Origin: Heliomarina baculiformis | GTDB taxonomy: Bacteria > Pseudomonadota > Alphaproteobacteria > Rhodobacterales > Rhodobacteraceae | Assembly (NCBI RefSeq): GCF_019966545.1 | Contig: NZ_JAIMIC010000004.1 | Location: forward strand, 372,001 to 436,000 | DNA length: 64,000 nt | Reading direction: 5' to 3' | In this document: positions 36,564 to 45,860 of the stretch, one piece after another | How the letters are laid out: each line of letters starts with the position of its first letter | How positions within the stretch are numbered: position 1 is the first letter of the stretch | The notes under the pieces: model-generated | Database searches by the model: none | What the model saw: only the letters and a program-made list of their open reading frames with translations | Told to the model about the DNA's origin: nothing | Program-made: the position numbers and the translations under genes

Positions 36564-36595
36564 GGCTCAAATCCTTTGTTGCGATCCTGCCGTAA

Positions 36596-37549
36596 TTACA
36601 GTTCCTCGCCCATCAGCTCGGTCGCGATGGTGCGGATGATGGGGCGGGCTTCTTCCAGTGACATGCCGGGTTGCAGTCTTGGGTCGTAAAGCATCTTGAG
36701 CAGAAGCTCGTCGTGGCTGGTGAGCAGCGCGAATTCGTCATCGTCGTTAAAGATCGAGGGTCGCGCGTGCGGGCTGTCATTCGGCATGCCGAGGCCTTGG
36801 GCGATTTCCTCGTGAATGCAGCTGAGCCGGACGAGGTCGGGGTGTTCGGCGCGGATCAGCGCGACCGCATGGGCGTAATTGTAGGGCTGCGACCGGCCCG
36901 CCACGGAAACCACGAGACAGTAGAAAGACCGCGGCAGGTTGCCGAAAAGCTCAAGCTCGCTCTGGCTGATCGAGGGGATCAGGCTGCGCAGACGGTCCTG
37001 CACGAAAGTTCGATCGTCTTCCCCGGCGACGAAGACGTGGAAATTGGGGTTGGTCCGCGTGGTAAAGATGGAATGTCCGGTGATCCGGGCAAGGCGCTGG
37101 GCGTAATTGTCGATACCCGCCTGATCGATCTTGCGCTTGTCCTCGGGAACGCTGTCGCCGAATTCGACGCCAAGGCGCACTGGCACGGTCCAGCGGCTGA
37201 GGGCAACACTGGTGCCGTCACTGCGATAGTTGATACCGCCGGAGCGGCTGTATTCCTGATAAAAGACGATAGTCTCGAAATCCTCGATCAGGTCGTCGAC
37301 GGTAAAGGGCGTGTCCGGTCCGCCGCCATCGGTGCGCAAAAGGCCTTGGGTCAGCAGATCGTTCTGCACCGCCACGTAATAGCGGGCGAGGTCGATGCTG
37401 CGCTGCGACGGCTCATAGGGTTTGGCCTGAACGGCGACACGTTCGGGCCGGGCCTGTGGCGGCAGGGAGGTGCGCGGGCCGCCCTGTTCGCACGCGGACA
37501 ATGCCAAAGCCGCGCCCAGAATCAGCGCCAGTTGCAAACGACCGATCAT
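36596..37549 (-). CDS. DUF2927 lipoprotein
   Basis: The 317-residue protein carries a lipoprotein signal, MIGRLQLALILGAALALSAC, with the lipidated Cys at residue 20. The mature part contains the DUF2927 region (RYYVAVQNDLLTQGLLRTDG...) and a late HEEIAQGLGMPND. That HE motif resembles a zincin-type metal site, though a full HExxH is not seen. It is anchored in an envelope membrane. The ATG at 37549 is chosen because it yields the lipobox; an in-frame start 21 codons upstream would bury it. Function unknown; it lies within the TelA/SPFH cluster. Confidence 0.8.
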   Translation of the reverse strand: MIGRLQLALILGAALALSACEQGGPRTSLPPQARPERVAVQAKPYEPSQRSIDLARYYVAVQNDLLTQGLLRTDGGGPDTPFTVDDLIEDFETIVFYQEYSRSGGINYRSDGTSVALSRWTVPVRLGVEFGDSVPEDKRKIDQAGIDNYAQRLARITGHSIFTTRTNPNFHVFVAGEDDRTFVQDRLRSLIPSISQSELELFGNLPRSFYCLVVSVAGRSQPYNYAHAVALIRAEHPDLVRLSCIHEEIAQGLGMPNDSPHARPSIFNDDDEFALLTSHDELLLKMLYDPRLQPGMSLEEARPIIRTIATELMGEEL

Positions 37550-37626
37550 ATTGCTGTCCGTATCCCTGAACCCTTGGAACTCTTTCGACCCCGGCGCCGG
37601 GTGGCCCGGCATCGTTGACTTGTATC

Positions 37627-38817
37627 TCAGACCGGCACCGCGCCCGACGCGGTATCGCCCATGCCATCCTTGCGCGCGCGGGCGGCGGCCAGCGTTTCGC
37701 GCAGTTCGGCTTCCATCTTTTGCAGCTCTTCCTCGGCGGCGGCGCGGCGCGCCTTGCCTTCATCCGCGATCTGGAGGCTCTCCTGAATGGTGCCGATCAA
37801 GTCGGCATTGGCGGCCTTGACCGCCTCGATGTCAAACACGCCGCGTTCCATCTCGGTCCGGATCGCCTTGTTGCTGTCGCGCAGGTTCTTGGCGTTCGAG
37901 GTCAGCAGCTCGTTGGTGAGGTCATTGGCCTCGCGCACCGCGCCTGCCGCTTCGGCACTGCGCTGGATGGTGACCGCCTGCGCCAGCTGGGTTTCCCAGA
38001 GCGGCACGGTGTTGACCAGCGTCGAGTTGATCTTGGTCACCAGCGACTTGTCGTTTTCCTGCACAAGCCGGATCGAGGGCAGGGATTGCATCGTGACCTG
38101 TCGCGTCAGCTTGAGATCGTGAACCCGGCGCTCCAGATCGTCGCGCGCGGCGCGCATGTCGCGCAGCTCCTGCGCCTTCATCACCTGCGCATCCTCGGGC
38201 GCGGCATCGACCTCGGCAGCCTTGGCGGGGATCTTAGTGTCGTCGAGTTCCTTGAGCTTGGCCTCACCGGCCGCGATGTAAAGGGCCAGCTCGTCATAGA
38301 AATCGAGCGTTTTCTCATAGAGCATGTCGAGCGACTTGATGTCCTTGAGCAGCGTATGCTCATGACCCAGCAGCTGATCGGTGATCCGGTCGATCTGGCC
38401 CTGCACCTCTTCGAACTGGGCGGTGAACTTGGCAAAGGGCGCGGCGCGGCCCAGGAGCTTTTCCCACCAGCTGCGCTTGCGGCGCACGTCCAGCTCGTTC
38501 ACCGAAAAACCGCGGATGGTGGTGACGATGTCGCGCAGGGAATCGCCGGCGGGACCGACATCCTTGTTGCGGACGTCCTGCAGCATCGCTTGACTGATTT
38601 CCTGAAGTTCCGCCTGCGCCCGCGACCCGAAGGAAACGATGGAATTGGTGTCGTCAATATCGATTTCGGCCATGCGGGTGCGGATCGCCTCGCTCATCGG
38701 GGCGTCGGCCTGTTCGAGGGGGGTGACCTCGGCGCGGGGCTCGGGAAGGGTCACGGCCGTCGCTTCCTTGACAAGCTCTTGGGAATCCTTGGCCTTTTGG
38801 CGCAGCATTTCAGACAT
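37627..38817 (-). CDS. TelA/KlaA-type toxic anion resistance family protein
   Basis: This 396-residue cytoplasmic, mostly helical protein matches the TelA family through WWEKLLGRAAPFAKFTAQFEEVQGQ, of which WWEKLLGRA is the recognisable core, and through the long coiled-coil tail. TelA proteins were named for tellurite resistance but are widely associated with membrane stress and commonly partner XpaC. The ATG at 38817 follows AAGGAA. XpaC is the gene just upstream, reproducing the xpaC-telA pair known from Bacillus (xpaC-yaaN). Confidence 0.9.
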   Translation of the reverse strand: MSEMLRQKAKDSQELVKEATAVTLPEPRAEVTPLEQADAPMSEAIRTRMAEIDIDDTNSIVSFGSRAQAELQEISQAMLQDVRNKDVGPAGDSLRDIVTTIRGFSVNELDVRRKRSWWEKLLGRAAPFAKFTAQFEEVQGQIDRITDQLLGHEHTLLKDIKSLDMLYEKTLDFYDELALYIAAGEAKLKELDDTKIPAKAAEVDAAPEDAQVMKAQELRDMRAARDDLERRVHDLKLTRQVTMQSLPSIRLVQENDKSLVTKINSTLVNTVPLWETQLAQAVTIQRSAEAAGAVREANDLTNELLTSNAKNLRDSNKAIRTEMERGVFDIEAVKAANADLIGTIQESLQIADEGKARRAAAEEELQKMEAELRETLAAARARKDGMGDTASGAVPV

Positions 38818-38859
38818 GGGCAAGTTCCTTAACGGCAGTGGACACTCTGGCGGACCGGC

Positions 38860-39735
38860 TCATTCCGGGCGCACCCCTTCGCGCTGCAACCTGTCGCGCA
38901 GCACGTCGATTTCAACGGTAAGGTCGCTGCGCTCGTCGAGCAGCATCTTCTGGGTTCGGGCATCGAAGTTCTGTTCGAGATCATCGAGCAGCGAGAGATA
39001 ATCGGCGCGCGCCTCGGTATCGGGATTGCGCGCGTAGATATCGGCGAACTTGACCGTCGCGTCGCGCGCGCCCATCAGGTAGACGGTCAGGTATTTCCGT
39101 GCGGCGGTAAGGTCACGCGGATCCTCCTCGACCGTGCGGAACAGGTCGCGGGCGGTGGCCTGAAACCGCGCCACGCGGTTTTCAAGCTGACGATCCTTGG
39201 TGCGGCGGATCGTTGAGGTCATGTCGACAAGATAGGCCTCGGCCTCGCCCACCGCGCGGGCAACCCGGTCGCGCTGGAAGGTGTCGATGCCTTCCATCCC
39301 CTTGTTCTTGAACGGATCTAGACCAAAGGCGCCGAGGTGTAATCCACCAGCCACCACACCATAAAGCACCGGCGCAAGAAATCCCGGCTCGTTCGACCAT
39401 GCCGCCAGCGCAACGCCGACGCCGGTCAGAAGGCTTGCCGCCAGTTTGCGCGGGAATGCGGGCCGCCGGGCCACTTTGCGCGCGTTATAGGCGGCCTGCG
39501 CCCGCAACCCTTCGCGCAGCAGCCACGCCGCCAGAAGCAGCGCCGCAGCTCCGGCCGCCCCGGCTGTGAGCGCCAGCGCGCCCTTGCCGAGCGACAGGAT
39601 CAGAAGAATGGCGGGCGGCACGAAGAGCAGGTTGACCCGAAAGGCCGCCGGTTCGACATCGGCATTCCTGAAGTCATCCGGATCCTTGCCAGGATCACCT
39701 TTTGGGCTGTACTTGCCGCCGAAACGCTGGGCCAT
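38860..39735 (-). CDS. XpaC family (5-bromo-4-chloroindolyl phosphate hydrolysis) membrane protein
   Basis: This 291-residue protein has two or three hydrophobic segments near residues 35-75 and 100-130. A long helical cytoplasmic region follows, with VEEDPRDLTAARKYLTVYL, typical of XpaC family members. The name comes from an old indicator phenotype and no enzyme activity is established. It is 42 bp upstream of the TelA gene and 3 bp downstream of a small membrane protein gene. Confidence 0.88.
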   Translation of the reverse strand: MAQRFGGKYSPKGDPGKDPDDFRNADVEPAAFRVNLLFVPPAILLILSLGKGALALTAGAAGAAALLLAAWLLREGLRAQAAYNARKVARRPAFPRKLAASLLTGVGVALAAWSNEPGFLAPVLYGVVAGGLHLGAFGLDPFKNKGMEGIDTFQRDRVARAVGEAEAYLVDMTSTIRRTKDRQLENRVARFQATARDLFRTVEEDPRDLTAARKYLTVYLMGARDATVKFADIYARNPDTEARADYLSLLDDLEQNFDARTQKMLLDERSDLTVEIDVLRDRLQREGVRPE

Positions 39736-39738
39736 GGG

Positions 39739-39939
39739 CTAGAGCCCTCCAAGCCAGCCGGTGCCAACCCCGAACAAAAGCAGGATCAACGCGACATAAG
39801 CCAGTTTGCTGAACGTCTTGCCGCCCATATCGGCCCTTTCAACGGCGCGCCCTGCGGTTCTAGTCAACGCCGACGTCAGCAGGACAACGGCAAAAATGAA
39901 CACGGTGATCGCCGCAGCCACCATGAGGAGCCGCAACAT
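39739..39939 (-). CDS. Small two-helix membrane protein heading the XpaC/TelA cluster
   Basis: The 66-residue protein has two hydrophobic helices, MLRLLMVAAAITVFIFAVVL and AYVALILLLFGVGTGWLGG, separated by a charged loop RAVERADMGGK. The ATG at 39939 follows GGGAGA and is clearly better than upstream frames. Three bases separate its stop from the XpaC start codon, so the two are probably coupled. No family is recognised. Confidence 0.75.
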   Translation of the reverse strand: MLRLLMVAAAITVFIFAVVLLTSALTRTAGRAVERADMGGKTFSKLAYVALILLLFGVGTGWLGGL

Positions 39940-40074
39940 GATAAGTCTCCCGAAATCTTTAGCTACAGATAAGCCATTCGAGGCGCGCATAAAAGGGGCG
40001 ATCCACCCCTTGCGTTGAAGCCTGCCGAAGCGGGGACATCTCAAGCTTGTGGCAGGGCGGTTTCTCGGTCGCCG

Positions 40075-41001
40075 TTACTTGCGCCGCGGCCGGTCCGGTT
40101 TCCCGCCACCACGAGCCGGGGAAGGGCGTCCACCCGGTTTGCGCCCTGTGCCGGATGGTTTCTCGGGGGCCGCTTTCGGCAGGCCCGGTCGGCCGGGGCC
40201 GGGTTTGCCCGCGGTGCTGCGGCGACGGGCCGGGGTTTTCCGTTTGGCAGTGCCTTCCGGCACCTCTGCCTCCAGACCGAGCTGTTCGCGCATCACGCGC
40301 CGGCGTATCTCTTCGACCTCGCCCGCCTTGATTTGACCCAGCTGGAACGGTCCGTAGGAAATCCGGATCAGCCGGTTCACCGCGAAACCAAGGTCTTCCA
40401 TTGCCCGGCGAATTTCGCGATTCTTGCCTTCGCGCAGTCCCACGGTCACCCAGGCGTTCGCGCCCTGCTGGCGATCAAGCGTCACCACCATCGGCAGGAA
40501 TCGCTCTCCCTCAACGGTGAGCCCCTTGCGCAGCGGTTCGAAATCCTCGTCCTTGGGGCGGCCGTTGATGCGCACCCGATATCGGCGCAGCCAGCCGGTG
40601 CTCGGCAGTTCGAGCTGCCGCTTGATCCCGCCGTCATTGGTCAGCAACAGCAGCCCCTCGGAATTGAGGTCGAGCCTGCCGATGCTCATGACCCGCGGCA
40701 AGTCCTCGGGCAGAGCGTCGAAAATCGTCTGCCGCCCCTGTTCGTCGCGGTTGCTGGTCACTAGTCCCGGTGGCTTGTGATAGAGCCAGAGCCGGGCCGG
40801 TTCCGGCTCTTTCAGCGGTTGTCCGTCCACGAGAATGCGGTCAGAGGCGGTGACGTTCAGTGCCGGGCTGTCGATCTTCTTGCCGTTCACCTGTACCCGT
40901 CCGGCTTCGATCATCCGTTCAGCCTCGCGGCGAGAGGCGAGACCGGCACGGGCCAGAACCTTGGCGATCCGGTCGCCGGGGGGTGGGGCAGAGTTACTCA
41001 T
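40075..41001 (-). CDS. rluB: 23S rRNA pseudouridine synthase RluB type
   Basis: The 308-residue enzyme converts uridine to pseudouridine in 23S rRNA. It has an N-terminal S4 RNA-binding domain (RIAKVLARAGLASRREAERM) and the RsuA-family catalytic core, with D111 in MSIGRLDLNSEGLLLLTNDG, then GLREGKNREIRRAME. The last 70 residues are a disordered basic Pro/Lys/Arg-rich tail, common in alphaproteobacterial RluB. It is divergent from tadA with 61 bp between starts. Confidence 0.93.
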   Translation of the reverse strand: MSNSAPPPGDRIAKVLARAGLASRREAERMIEAGRVQVNGKKIDSPALNVTASDRILVDGQPLKEPEPARLWLYHKPPGLVTSNRDEQGRQTIFDALPEDLPRVMSIGRLDLNSEGLLLLTNDGGIKRQLELPSTGWLRRYRVRINGRPKDEDFEPLRKGLTVEGERFLPMVVTLDRQQGANAWVTVGLREGKNREIRRAMEDLGFAVNRLIRISYGPFQLGQIKAGEVEEIRRRVMREQLGLEAEVPEGTAKRKTPARRRSTAGKPGPGRPGLPKAAPEKPSGTGRKPGGRPSPARGGGKPDRPRRK

Positions 41002-41062
41002 GCCCGAGCGTTAGACCATATCGTGCGCTTGCGAAAGACGCAGTTGCGGTCCAGTAAGGCAT

Positions 41063-41518
41063 ATGAGCTTCACATCGCATATGGATCAGGCCCTTGCCGA
41101 GGCCCGTGCCGCCAGTGAACGCGGCGAAGTGCCGGTCGGTGCGGTTTTGGTCTCGCCCGACGGTGCGGTGCTCAGCGCGGCTGGGAACCGAACGCGAGAG
41201 CTGAGCGATCCGACGGCCCATGCGGAAATCCTCGCGATTCGCGAGGCCTGCGCCGCCGCCGGGTCCGAGCGGCTGACGGGTCACCGTCTCTACGTGACAC
41301 TTGAACCCTGCGCCATGTGCGCCGCCGCCATTGCCGCAGCCCGTATCGGACGGCTCTACTACGGCGCGGCGGATCCGAAATCCGGGGGCGTCGCGCATGG
41401 CGCTAAAGTCTTCACCCGCGCACAGACCCATCACATCCCCGAAATCTACGACGGTCTCGCCGCCGCCGACTCCGAAGAACTTCTCAAAACCTTTTTCGCG
41501 GCGCGCCGCACCGGTTGA
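41063..41518 (+). CDS. tadA: tRNA-specific adenosine deaminase
   Basis: At 151 residues it matches TadA, which deaminates A34 to inosine in tRNA-Arg(ACG). The zinc-dependent deaminase motifs are TAHAEI (ligand H53, catalytic E55) and LEPCAMC (ligands C83 and C86). The C-terminal DPKSGGVAHGAKVF loop is typical of TadA rather than guanine deaminases. It is divergent from rluB. Confidence 0.94.
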   Translation: MSFTSHMDQALAEARAASERGEVPVGAVLVSPDGAVLSAAGNRTRELSDPTAHAEILAIREACAAAGSERLTGHRLYVTLEPCAMCAAAIAAARIGRLYYGAADPKSGGVAHGAKVFTRAQTHHIPEIYDGLAAADSEELLKTFFAARRTG

Positions 41519-41526
41519 GCCGCTCT

Positions 41527-41602
41527 GTTCTTCTTTGGGTTTCAAATATCCCGGGGGCGGGCAAAATCATCGATTTTGTCCGGCGGGGGCAGAGCCCCCG
41601 TC
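41527..41602 (+). repeat. Dispersed intergenic repeat, copy A
   Basis: The left half is the family core TTCTTTGGGTTTCAAATATC followed by CCGGGGGCGGG. A short inverted repeat follows (AAAATCATCGATTTT), then GGGGGCAGAGCCCCCG, which folds on itself. It lies in the gap between convergent tadA and the UPF0173 gene and could act as a terminator for either. Confidence 0.7.
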
Positions 41603-41630
41603 GAGACACCGGCGCGAAAGAACGACGCTG

Positions 41631-42323
41631 CTATATTTCGATGGCGGACATCACCTCTGGCTCGATCACATCGACCCCCGGCAGACCCGCGCGCAAGTCT
41701 TTCGCATCCTGCGCAAGAAGCGGGAAAGTGCGGTAATGCATCGGGATGACCGTTTTGAAATCAAAGTATTTCTTTGCGGACCAGGCGGCGGCTTTCATGT
41801 CCATGGTGAAATGCCCCCCGGCACTCAGGATGCCGATGTCGGGCTGGTAATATTCGCCGAACCACTCCATATCCGCCATGATATCCGTGTCGCCGCTGAA
41901 ATAGATCACGCGGCCTTCTGCGCGAATCATGTAGCCGACCTCGGAACCGGCCGCCTTGGGGCCATCGTCGGAGGCTAAGGTGGAGGAATGGTCCGCGCGT
42001 ACCATCGAAACGGAGATGCCGCCGACATCGACCGTCCCGCCCTTGTTGAAGCCCACGGTTTCGATCTTTTCGCTGTCGGCCCAGTAGGACATCAGGTCGA
42101 ACTGTCCGACCATGGGGATGTCCATTTTCCGCGCAAGATCCACCACATCTGCCGCATGGTCGAAATGCGCATGCGTGAGCAGGATATGGGTCGCGCCCTT
42201 GGTGGCTGCTTCATGCTGATCCTCGGGGAGCATCGGATTGCCGTTGAGCCACGGGTCGATGAGGATGATGGTTTCATTGCTTTCAAGGCGGAAGCTGCCG
42301 TGTCCGAGCCAGGTGAGTTTCAT
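41631..42323 (-). CDS. UPF0173 metal-dependent hydrolase (metallo-beta-lactamase fold)
   Basis: The 230-residue protein is a small MBL-fold enzyme. The signature LLTHAHFDHAAD gives the HxHxDH metal site, and MVRADHSS, YFSGDTDIM and PMHYRTFP provide the remaining ligands. The substrate of this family is unknown. The start MKLTWLGHGSF is canonical. Confidence 0.93.
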   Translation of the reverse strand: MKLTWLGHGSFRLESNETIILIDPWLNGNPMLPEDQHEAATKGATHILLTHAHFDHAADVVDLARKMDIPMVGQFDLMSYWADSEKIETVGFNKGGTVDVGGISVSMVRADHSSTLASDDGPKAAGSEVGYMIRAEGRVIYFSGDTDIMADMEWFGEYYQPDIGILSAGGHFTMDMKAAAWSAKKYFDFKTVIPMHYRTFPLLAQDAKDLRAGLPGVDVIEPEVMSAIEI

Positions 42324-42408
42324 GTATCGCTCCGTTGGGTTTCACTGCTTCTGTCGAGCCTAGTGTGGAAGCCGCGTTTTCCAAGCCCCGAGTTTTGCCG
42401 ATGGTTCG

Positions 42409-42475
42409 GGAGGGGCTCTGCCCCGCCGCGCGCTGCGCGGCCCCCGGAGTACTTCCTGCAAGAGGAAAAACTGGT
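42409..42475 (-). repeat. Dispersed intergenic repeat, copy E (reverse orientation)
   Basis: GGGGCTCTGCCCC is followed by the self-complementary GCCGCGCGCTGCGCGGC and then CCCCCGGAGTACTTCCTGCA. Read on the minus strand, it has the same order as the other copies (AAGTACTCCGGGGG then hairpins). The TTTGGG core is diverged. It lies upstream of gatC, between divergent genes. Confidence 0.5.
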
Positions 42476-42581
42476 CTTCTGCGCGAAGGGCGTGGTCGGG
42501 AAAACCTTTGCAAAGAGGCGCGGACTTGCGAGCGGGGCACAGGAGGGGTAAATGCGCGGATGACGGAGAAAGAGGGTTCTG

Positions 42582-42869
42582 ATGTCGATTGACGAAAATA
42601 CCGCTGCCCGCGTGGCAAAGCTGGCCCGTATCAAGGTCGAGGATGAAGCGCTGCCGGCGCTGGCAAGCGATTTCAACCGGATTCTCGGGTTCATCGAGCA
42701 ATTGAACGAGGTGGATGTGGAGGGCGTCGAGCCGATGACCTCGGTCACGCCTGTGCGGTTGAAGCGTCGCGACGATGTGGTGACGGACGGCAACCAGCAG
42801 CAAAAGGTTCTGGCCAATGCGCCGGATGCCCGCGAAGGCTTTTTTGCCGTGCCGAAGGTGGTGGAATAA
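42582..42869 (+). CDS. gatC: Asp/Glu-tRNA amidotransferase subunit C
   Basis: The 95-residue protein starts [19 protein letters not shown], the canonical GatC beginning, and includes [19 protein letters not shown]. It stabilises the GatCAB complex that converts Glu-tRNA-Gln or Asp-tRNA-Asn to the amidated forms. Its TAA overlaps the gatA ATG by 1 nt. gatB is not in the window. Confidence 0.96.
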   Translation: MSIDENTAARVAKLARIKVEDEALPALASDFNRILGFIEQLNEVDVEGVEPMTSVTPVRLKRRDDVVTDGNQQQKVLANAPDAREGFFAVPKVVE

Positions 42870-44356
42870 TGACTGATCTGAACACGCTGGGGCTGGCCGA
42901 GGCCCGTGACCTGCTGCGCAAGGGCGAGACCACCTCTGTCGAGCTGACCGAAGCCTGCCTGGGTGCGATCGACGCGGCGGAGGCGCTGAATGCTTTCGTA
43001 CACAAGACACCGGAGATTGCGCTGGAGCGGGCCAAAGCGGCCGATGCACGTCTTGCGGATGGCGATGCGCCGGCCATGTGCGGTTTGCCAATCGGGATCA
43101 AGGATCTGTTCTGCACCGAGGGTGTGCCGAGCCAGGCGGCGAGCCGGATTCTCGAAGGGTTCAAACCGCAGTACGAATCCACCGTGAGCCAGAACCTGCG
43201 CGATGCCGGGGCGGTGATGCTGGGCAAGCTGAACATGGATGAATTCGCCATGGGCTCGAGCAACGAGACGTCGACCTATGGTAATGCGATCAACCCCTGG
43301 CGGCGCGGCAATGACGAAGCGGCCCTGACGCCTGGTGGATCCTCGGGTGGGTCTGCCTCGGCCGTGGCGGCAGACCTTTGCCTTGCCGCGACCGGCACCG
43401 ATACGGGCGGGTCGATCCGCCAGCCGGCCGCCTTTACCGGCACGGTAGGGATCAAGCCGACCTACGGGCGCTGCTCGCGCTGGGGGATCATCGCATTCGC
43501 CTCCTCGCTGGATCAGGCCGGTCCGATGACCAAGTCGGTCCGCGATGCGGCGATCATGCTGGAAGCCATGTGTTCCACCGATCCCAAGGATTCCACCTCG
43601 ATCGATCTGCCGGTGCCGAATTTCGAAGCGATGCTGACGGGGGATATCAAGGGCAAGAAGATCGGTATCCCGACCGAATACCGTATGGAAGGCATGCCGG
43701 AGGAGATCGAGACGCTCTGGTCCGATGGCACCGCCATGCTGCGCGATGCCGGGGCGGAGATTGTCGATATCTCTTTGCCGCATACGAAATACGCGCTGCC
43801 CGCATATTACGTGATCGCGCCTGCCGAGGCGTCGTCGAACCTTGCCCGGTATGACGGGGTGCGCTATGGCCATCGTGCCAAGCTGAGCCAGGGCGACGGG
43901 ATCACCGAGATGTATGAGAAGACCCGCGCCGAAGGCTTTGGCGACGAGGTGCAGCGCCGGATCATGATCGGGACCTATGTGCTGTCGGCGGGTTTCTACG
44001 ATGCGTATTACAATCGGGCTCGCCGGGTACGGACGCTGATCAAGCGCGATTTCGAACAGGTTTTCGCAGATGGGATCGATGCAATCCTGACACCTGCGAC
44101 GCCGTCGGCGGCTTTTGGTCTGGGCGAGATGGCGGATGCCGATCCGGTACAGATGTACCTGAACGATATCTTCACCGTGACGGTAAACCTCGCCGGGCTG
44201 CCCGGCATCGCGGTGCCGACCGGGACTGATCGTCAGGGTCTGCCGCTTGGCTTGCAGCTCATCGGTCGCCCATGGGAAGAAGGCGAGCTGCTGAATACGG
44301 CCTATGCGCTGGAATCCGCGGCGGGCTTTGTGGCCAAACCGGCGAAATGGTGGTAG
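42869..44356 (+). CDS. gatA: Asp/Glu-tRNA amidotransferase subunit A
   Basis: This 495-residue amidase-signature enzyme releases ammonia from glutamine for tRNA-dependent amidation. The Ser-cisSer-Lys triad lies in [13 protein letters not shown] (Lys), [16 protein letters not shown] (cis-Ser) and [15 protein letters not shown] (nucleophile Ser). The length matches the family. It is coupled to gatC. Confidence 0.97.
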   Translation: MTDLNTLGLAEARDLLRKGETTSVELTEACLGAIDAAEALNAFVHKTPEIALERAKAADARLADGDAPAMCGLPIGIKDLFCTEGVPSQAASRILEGFKPQYESTVSQNLRDAGAVMLGKLNMDEFAMGSSNETSTYGNAINPWRRGNDEAALTPGGSSGGSASAVAADLCLAATGTDTGGSIRQPAAFTGTVGIKPTYGRCSRWGIIAFASSLDQAGPMTKSVRDAAIMLEAMCSTDPKDSTSIDLPVPNFEAMLTGDIKGKKIGIPTEYRMEGMPEEIETLWSDGTAMLRDAGAEIVDISLPHTKYALPAYYVIAPAEASSNLARYDGVRYGHRAKLSQGDGITEMYEKTRAEGFGDEVQRRIMIGTYVLSAGFYDAYYNRARRVRTLIKRDFEQVFADGIDAILTPATPSAAFGLGEMADADPVQMYLNDIFTVTVNLAGLPGIAVPTGTDRQGLPLGLQLIGRPWEEGELLNTAYALESAAGFVAKPAKWW

Positions 44357-44393
44357 GCGGTTAGCCCTGTAAACAACGCCATGAGGCTGTAGT

Positions 44394-45173
44394 ATGCGTG
44401 TATTCCCCATTGTTCTTACCCTTGCCGTCACCGGTTTTCTTGGCGCCTGCGCGCCGCAGATTCCCGACAGCGGCGGGACGGGTTTCGACAATTCGGAAGA
44501 TGCGCAGCGGGCAAGGGATCTGGCGCTGACCGGCGCCGGTGGCGGGTTCGTGCCGCCGGTCGCGATTTCCGACGAGCCTCTGTCGGCGACGACGAACAAT
44601 GGCTTTGAGCCGGTGCCGCCGGTTGCTACGGCCGGATCGTCGAGCAGCGCGAATTCCGCGGATATCGCGGCCGAAACGGCGGCGGCGCTTCAGGCGACCT
44701 CGCCGAATGCATCCGCCGCGCCTGTTGCCGGGGCGACGGCGCAGCCACCGGTCAGCACGCCCCAGATCGGTCTCGATAATCCGGGCATTTCGGACGAGAA
44801 CGATTTTTCCGCGGTGTCCGCCGAGCGTACGATCCAGAGCGACGCGGCGCGGACACAGGCGCTGCGCGAGAATTATCAGGTGATCGAGCCGACGGCGCTG
44901 CCGAGCCGCAGCGGTTCGGCGGATCCGAATATCGTGAATTACGCGCTGCAGACCAGCCATCCCCGGGGGACCCGGCTTTATTCACGCAGCGGAATCAACC
45001 TTGCCGCGCGGGCGCAGCGGGCCTGCGCGGGGTTTGCCTCGCCCGATCAGGCGCAGATCGAATTCCTCGCCAGTGGCGGACCCGAGCGCGACCGCCGGGG
45101 GCTTGACCCGGATGGCGACGGGTATGCCTGTGCATGGAACCCGGCGCCGTTCCGAGCGGCGGTCCAGAACTGA
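44394..45173 (+). CDS. Lipoprotein with C-terminal excalibur-like motif
   Basis: The 259-residue protein starts with a lipoprotein signal MRVFPIVLTLAVTGFLGAC, lipidated Cys at residue 19. A long low-complexity Ala/Ser/Pro/Thr region (about 45-130) follows, then a folded C-terminal part ending DPDGDGYACAWNP, an excalibur-like calcium-binding motif (DxDxDGxxC). A second Cys in RACAGF could pair with it. It is probably an envelope-anchored structural or binding protein. It lies 37 bp after gatA, and its end overlaps the amidase gene by 40 nt. Confidence 0.8.
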   Translation: MRVFPIVLTLAVTGFLGACAPQIPDSGGTGFDNSEDAQRARDLALTGAGGGFVPPVAISDEPLSATTNNGFEPVPPVATAGSSSSANSADIAAETAAALQATSPNASAAPVAGATAQPPVSTPQIGLDNPGISDENDFSAVSAERTIQSDAARTQALRENYQVIEPTALPSRSGSADPNIVNYALQTSHPRGTRLYSRSGINLAARAQRACAGFASPDQAQIEFLASGGPERDRRGLDPDGDGYACAWNPAPFRAAVQN

Positions 45174-45829
45174 TTTCGCCGATCTGGCAGCCTTCGCCGA
45201 ATTTCACGGCACGGCGTGACGGGCTGGTGCCGTCGCTGGTGGTGATCCATTACACCGCCATGAAGAGCGCCGAGGCGGCGCTTGAACGCCTCTGCGATCC
45301 CGAGGCCGAGGTTTCCGCGCATTACCTGATCGGCGGAGATGGTCAGCTTTGGCAGATGGTCGAGGAATCCCAGCGGGCATGGCATGCCGGGGCGGGGGAA
45401 TGGGCCGGGCTGAGCGATATCAATTCGCGCTCTGTCGGGATCGAACTCGATAATCGCGGGACGCATCCTTTTGCCGAGCCGCAGATGACGGTGCTCGAAG
45501 AGCTTTTGGCCGGAATCATGGAACGATGGTCGATTAGCCCGGAGGGGGTGATCGGGCATTCCTGCATGGCGCCGGGGCGCAAATCCGATCCCGGGGCGAA
45601 GTTCGACTGGGCGCGGCTGGCGCGACAGGGATTGGCGCTGGGACCGCCCTGTGCAGCAGGCGAGACGTTCCACGATCTCGCGCGGGCGGCGGGGTTCACG
45701 GCGGAGGTCAGCGACGCAGACCTGCTTGAAGCCGTGCGCCTGCGGTTCCGCCCATGGGGGCAGGGAGCGCTCTGCGAGGCGGATCTGGACGCGTTGCGCG
45801 GGCCTTTGCCCGGCGGGCTTGGGGCTTGA
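45134..45829 (+). CDS. N-acetylmuramoyl-L-alanine amidase (AmpD-like)
   Basis: The 231-residue protein is an Amidase_2 zinc enzyme that cleaves the MurNAc-L-Ala bond of peptidoglycan fragments. The zinc ligands are visible in VVIHYTA (first His) and in the late IGHSCMAPGRKSDPG. SAHYLIGGDGQLWQMVEESQ is the conserved middle. No signal peptide, so it is cytoplasmic like AmpD and likely acts in cell-wall recycling. A C-terminal extension of about 70 residues resembles a peptidoglycan-binding helical module. It overlaps the preceding lipoprotein gene by 40 nt. Confidence 0.9.
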   Translation: MEPGAVPSGGPELISPIWQPSPNFTARRDGLVPSLVVIHYTAMKSAEAALERLCDPEAEVSAHYLIGGDGQLWQMVEESQRAWHAGAGEWAGLSDINSRSVGIELDNRGTHPFAEPQMTVLEELLAGIMERWSISPEGVIGHSCMAPGRKSDPGAKFDWARLARQGLALGPPCAAGETFHDLARAAGFTAEVSDADLLEAVRLRFRPWGQGALCEADLDALRGPLPGGLGA

Positions 45830-45860
45830 CCGGCGCGACGCTTGCTGCCACATGCGCCTT

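Noticed and set aside
42320-44599. 759-codon minus-strand frame across gatC and gatA
   Set aside because: It is antisense to well-supported essential genes, and its sequence is a low-complexity Arg/His/Gly shadow.
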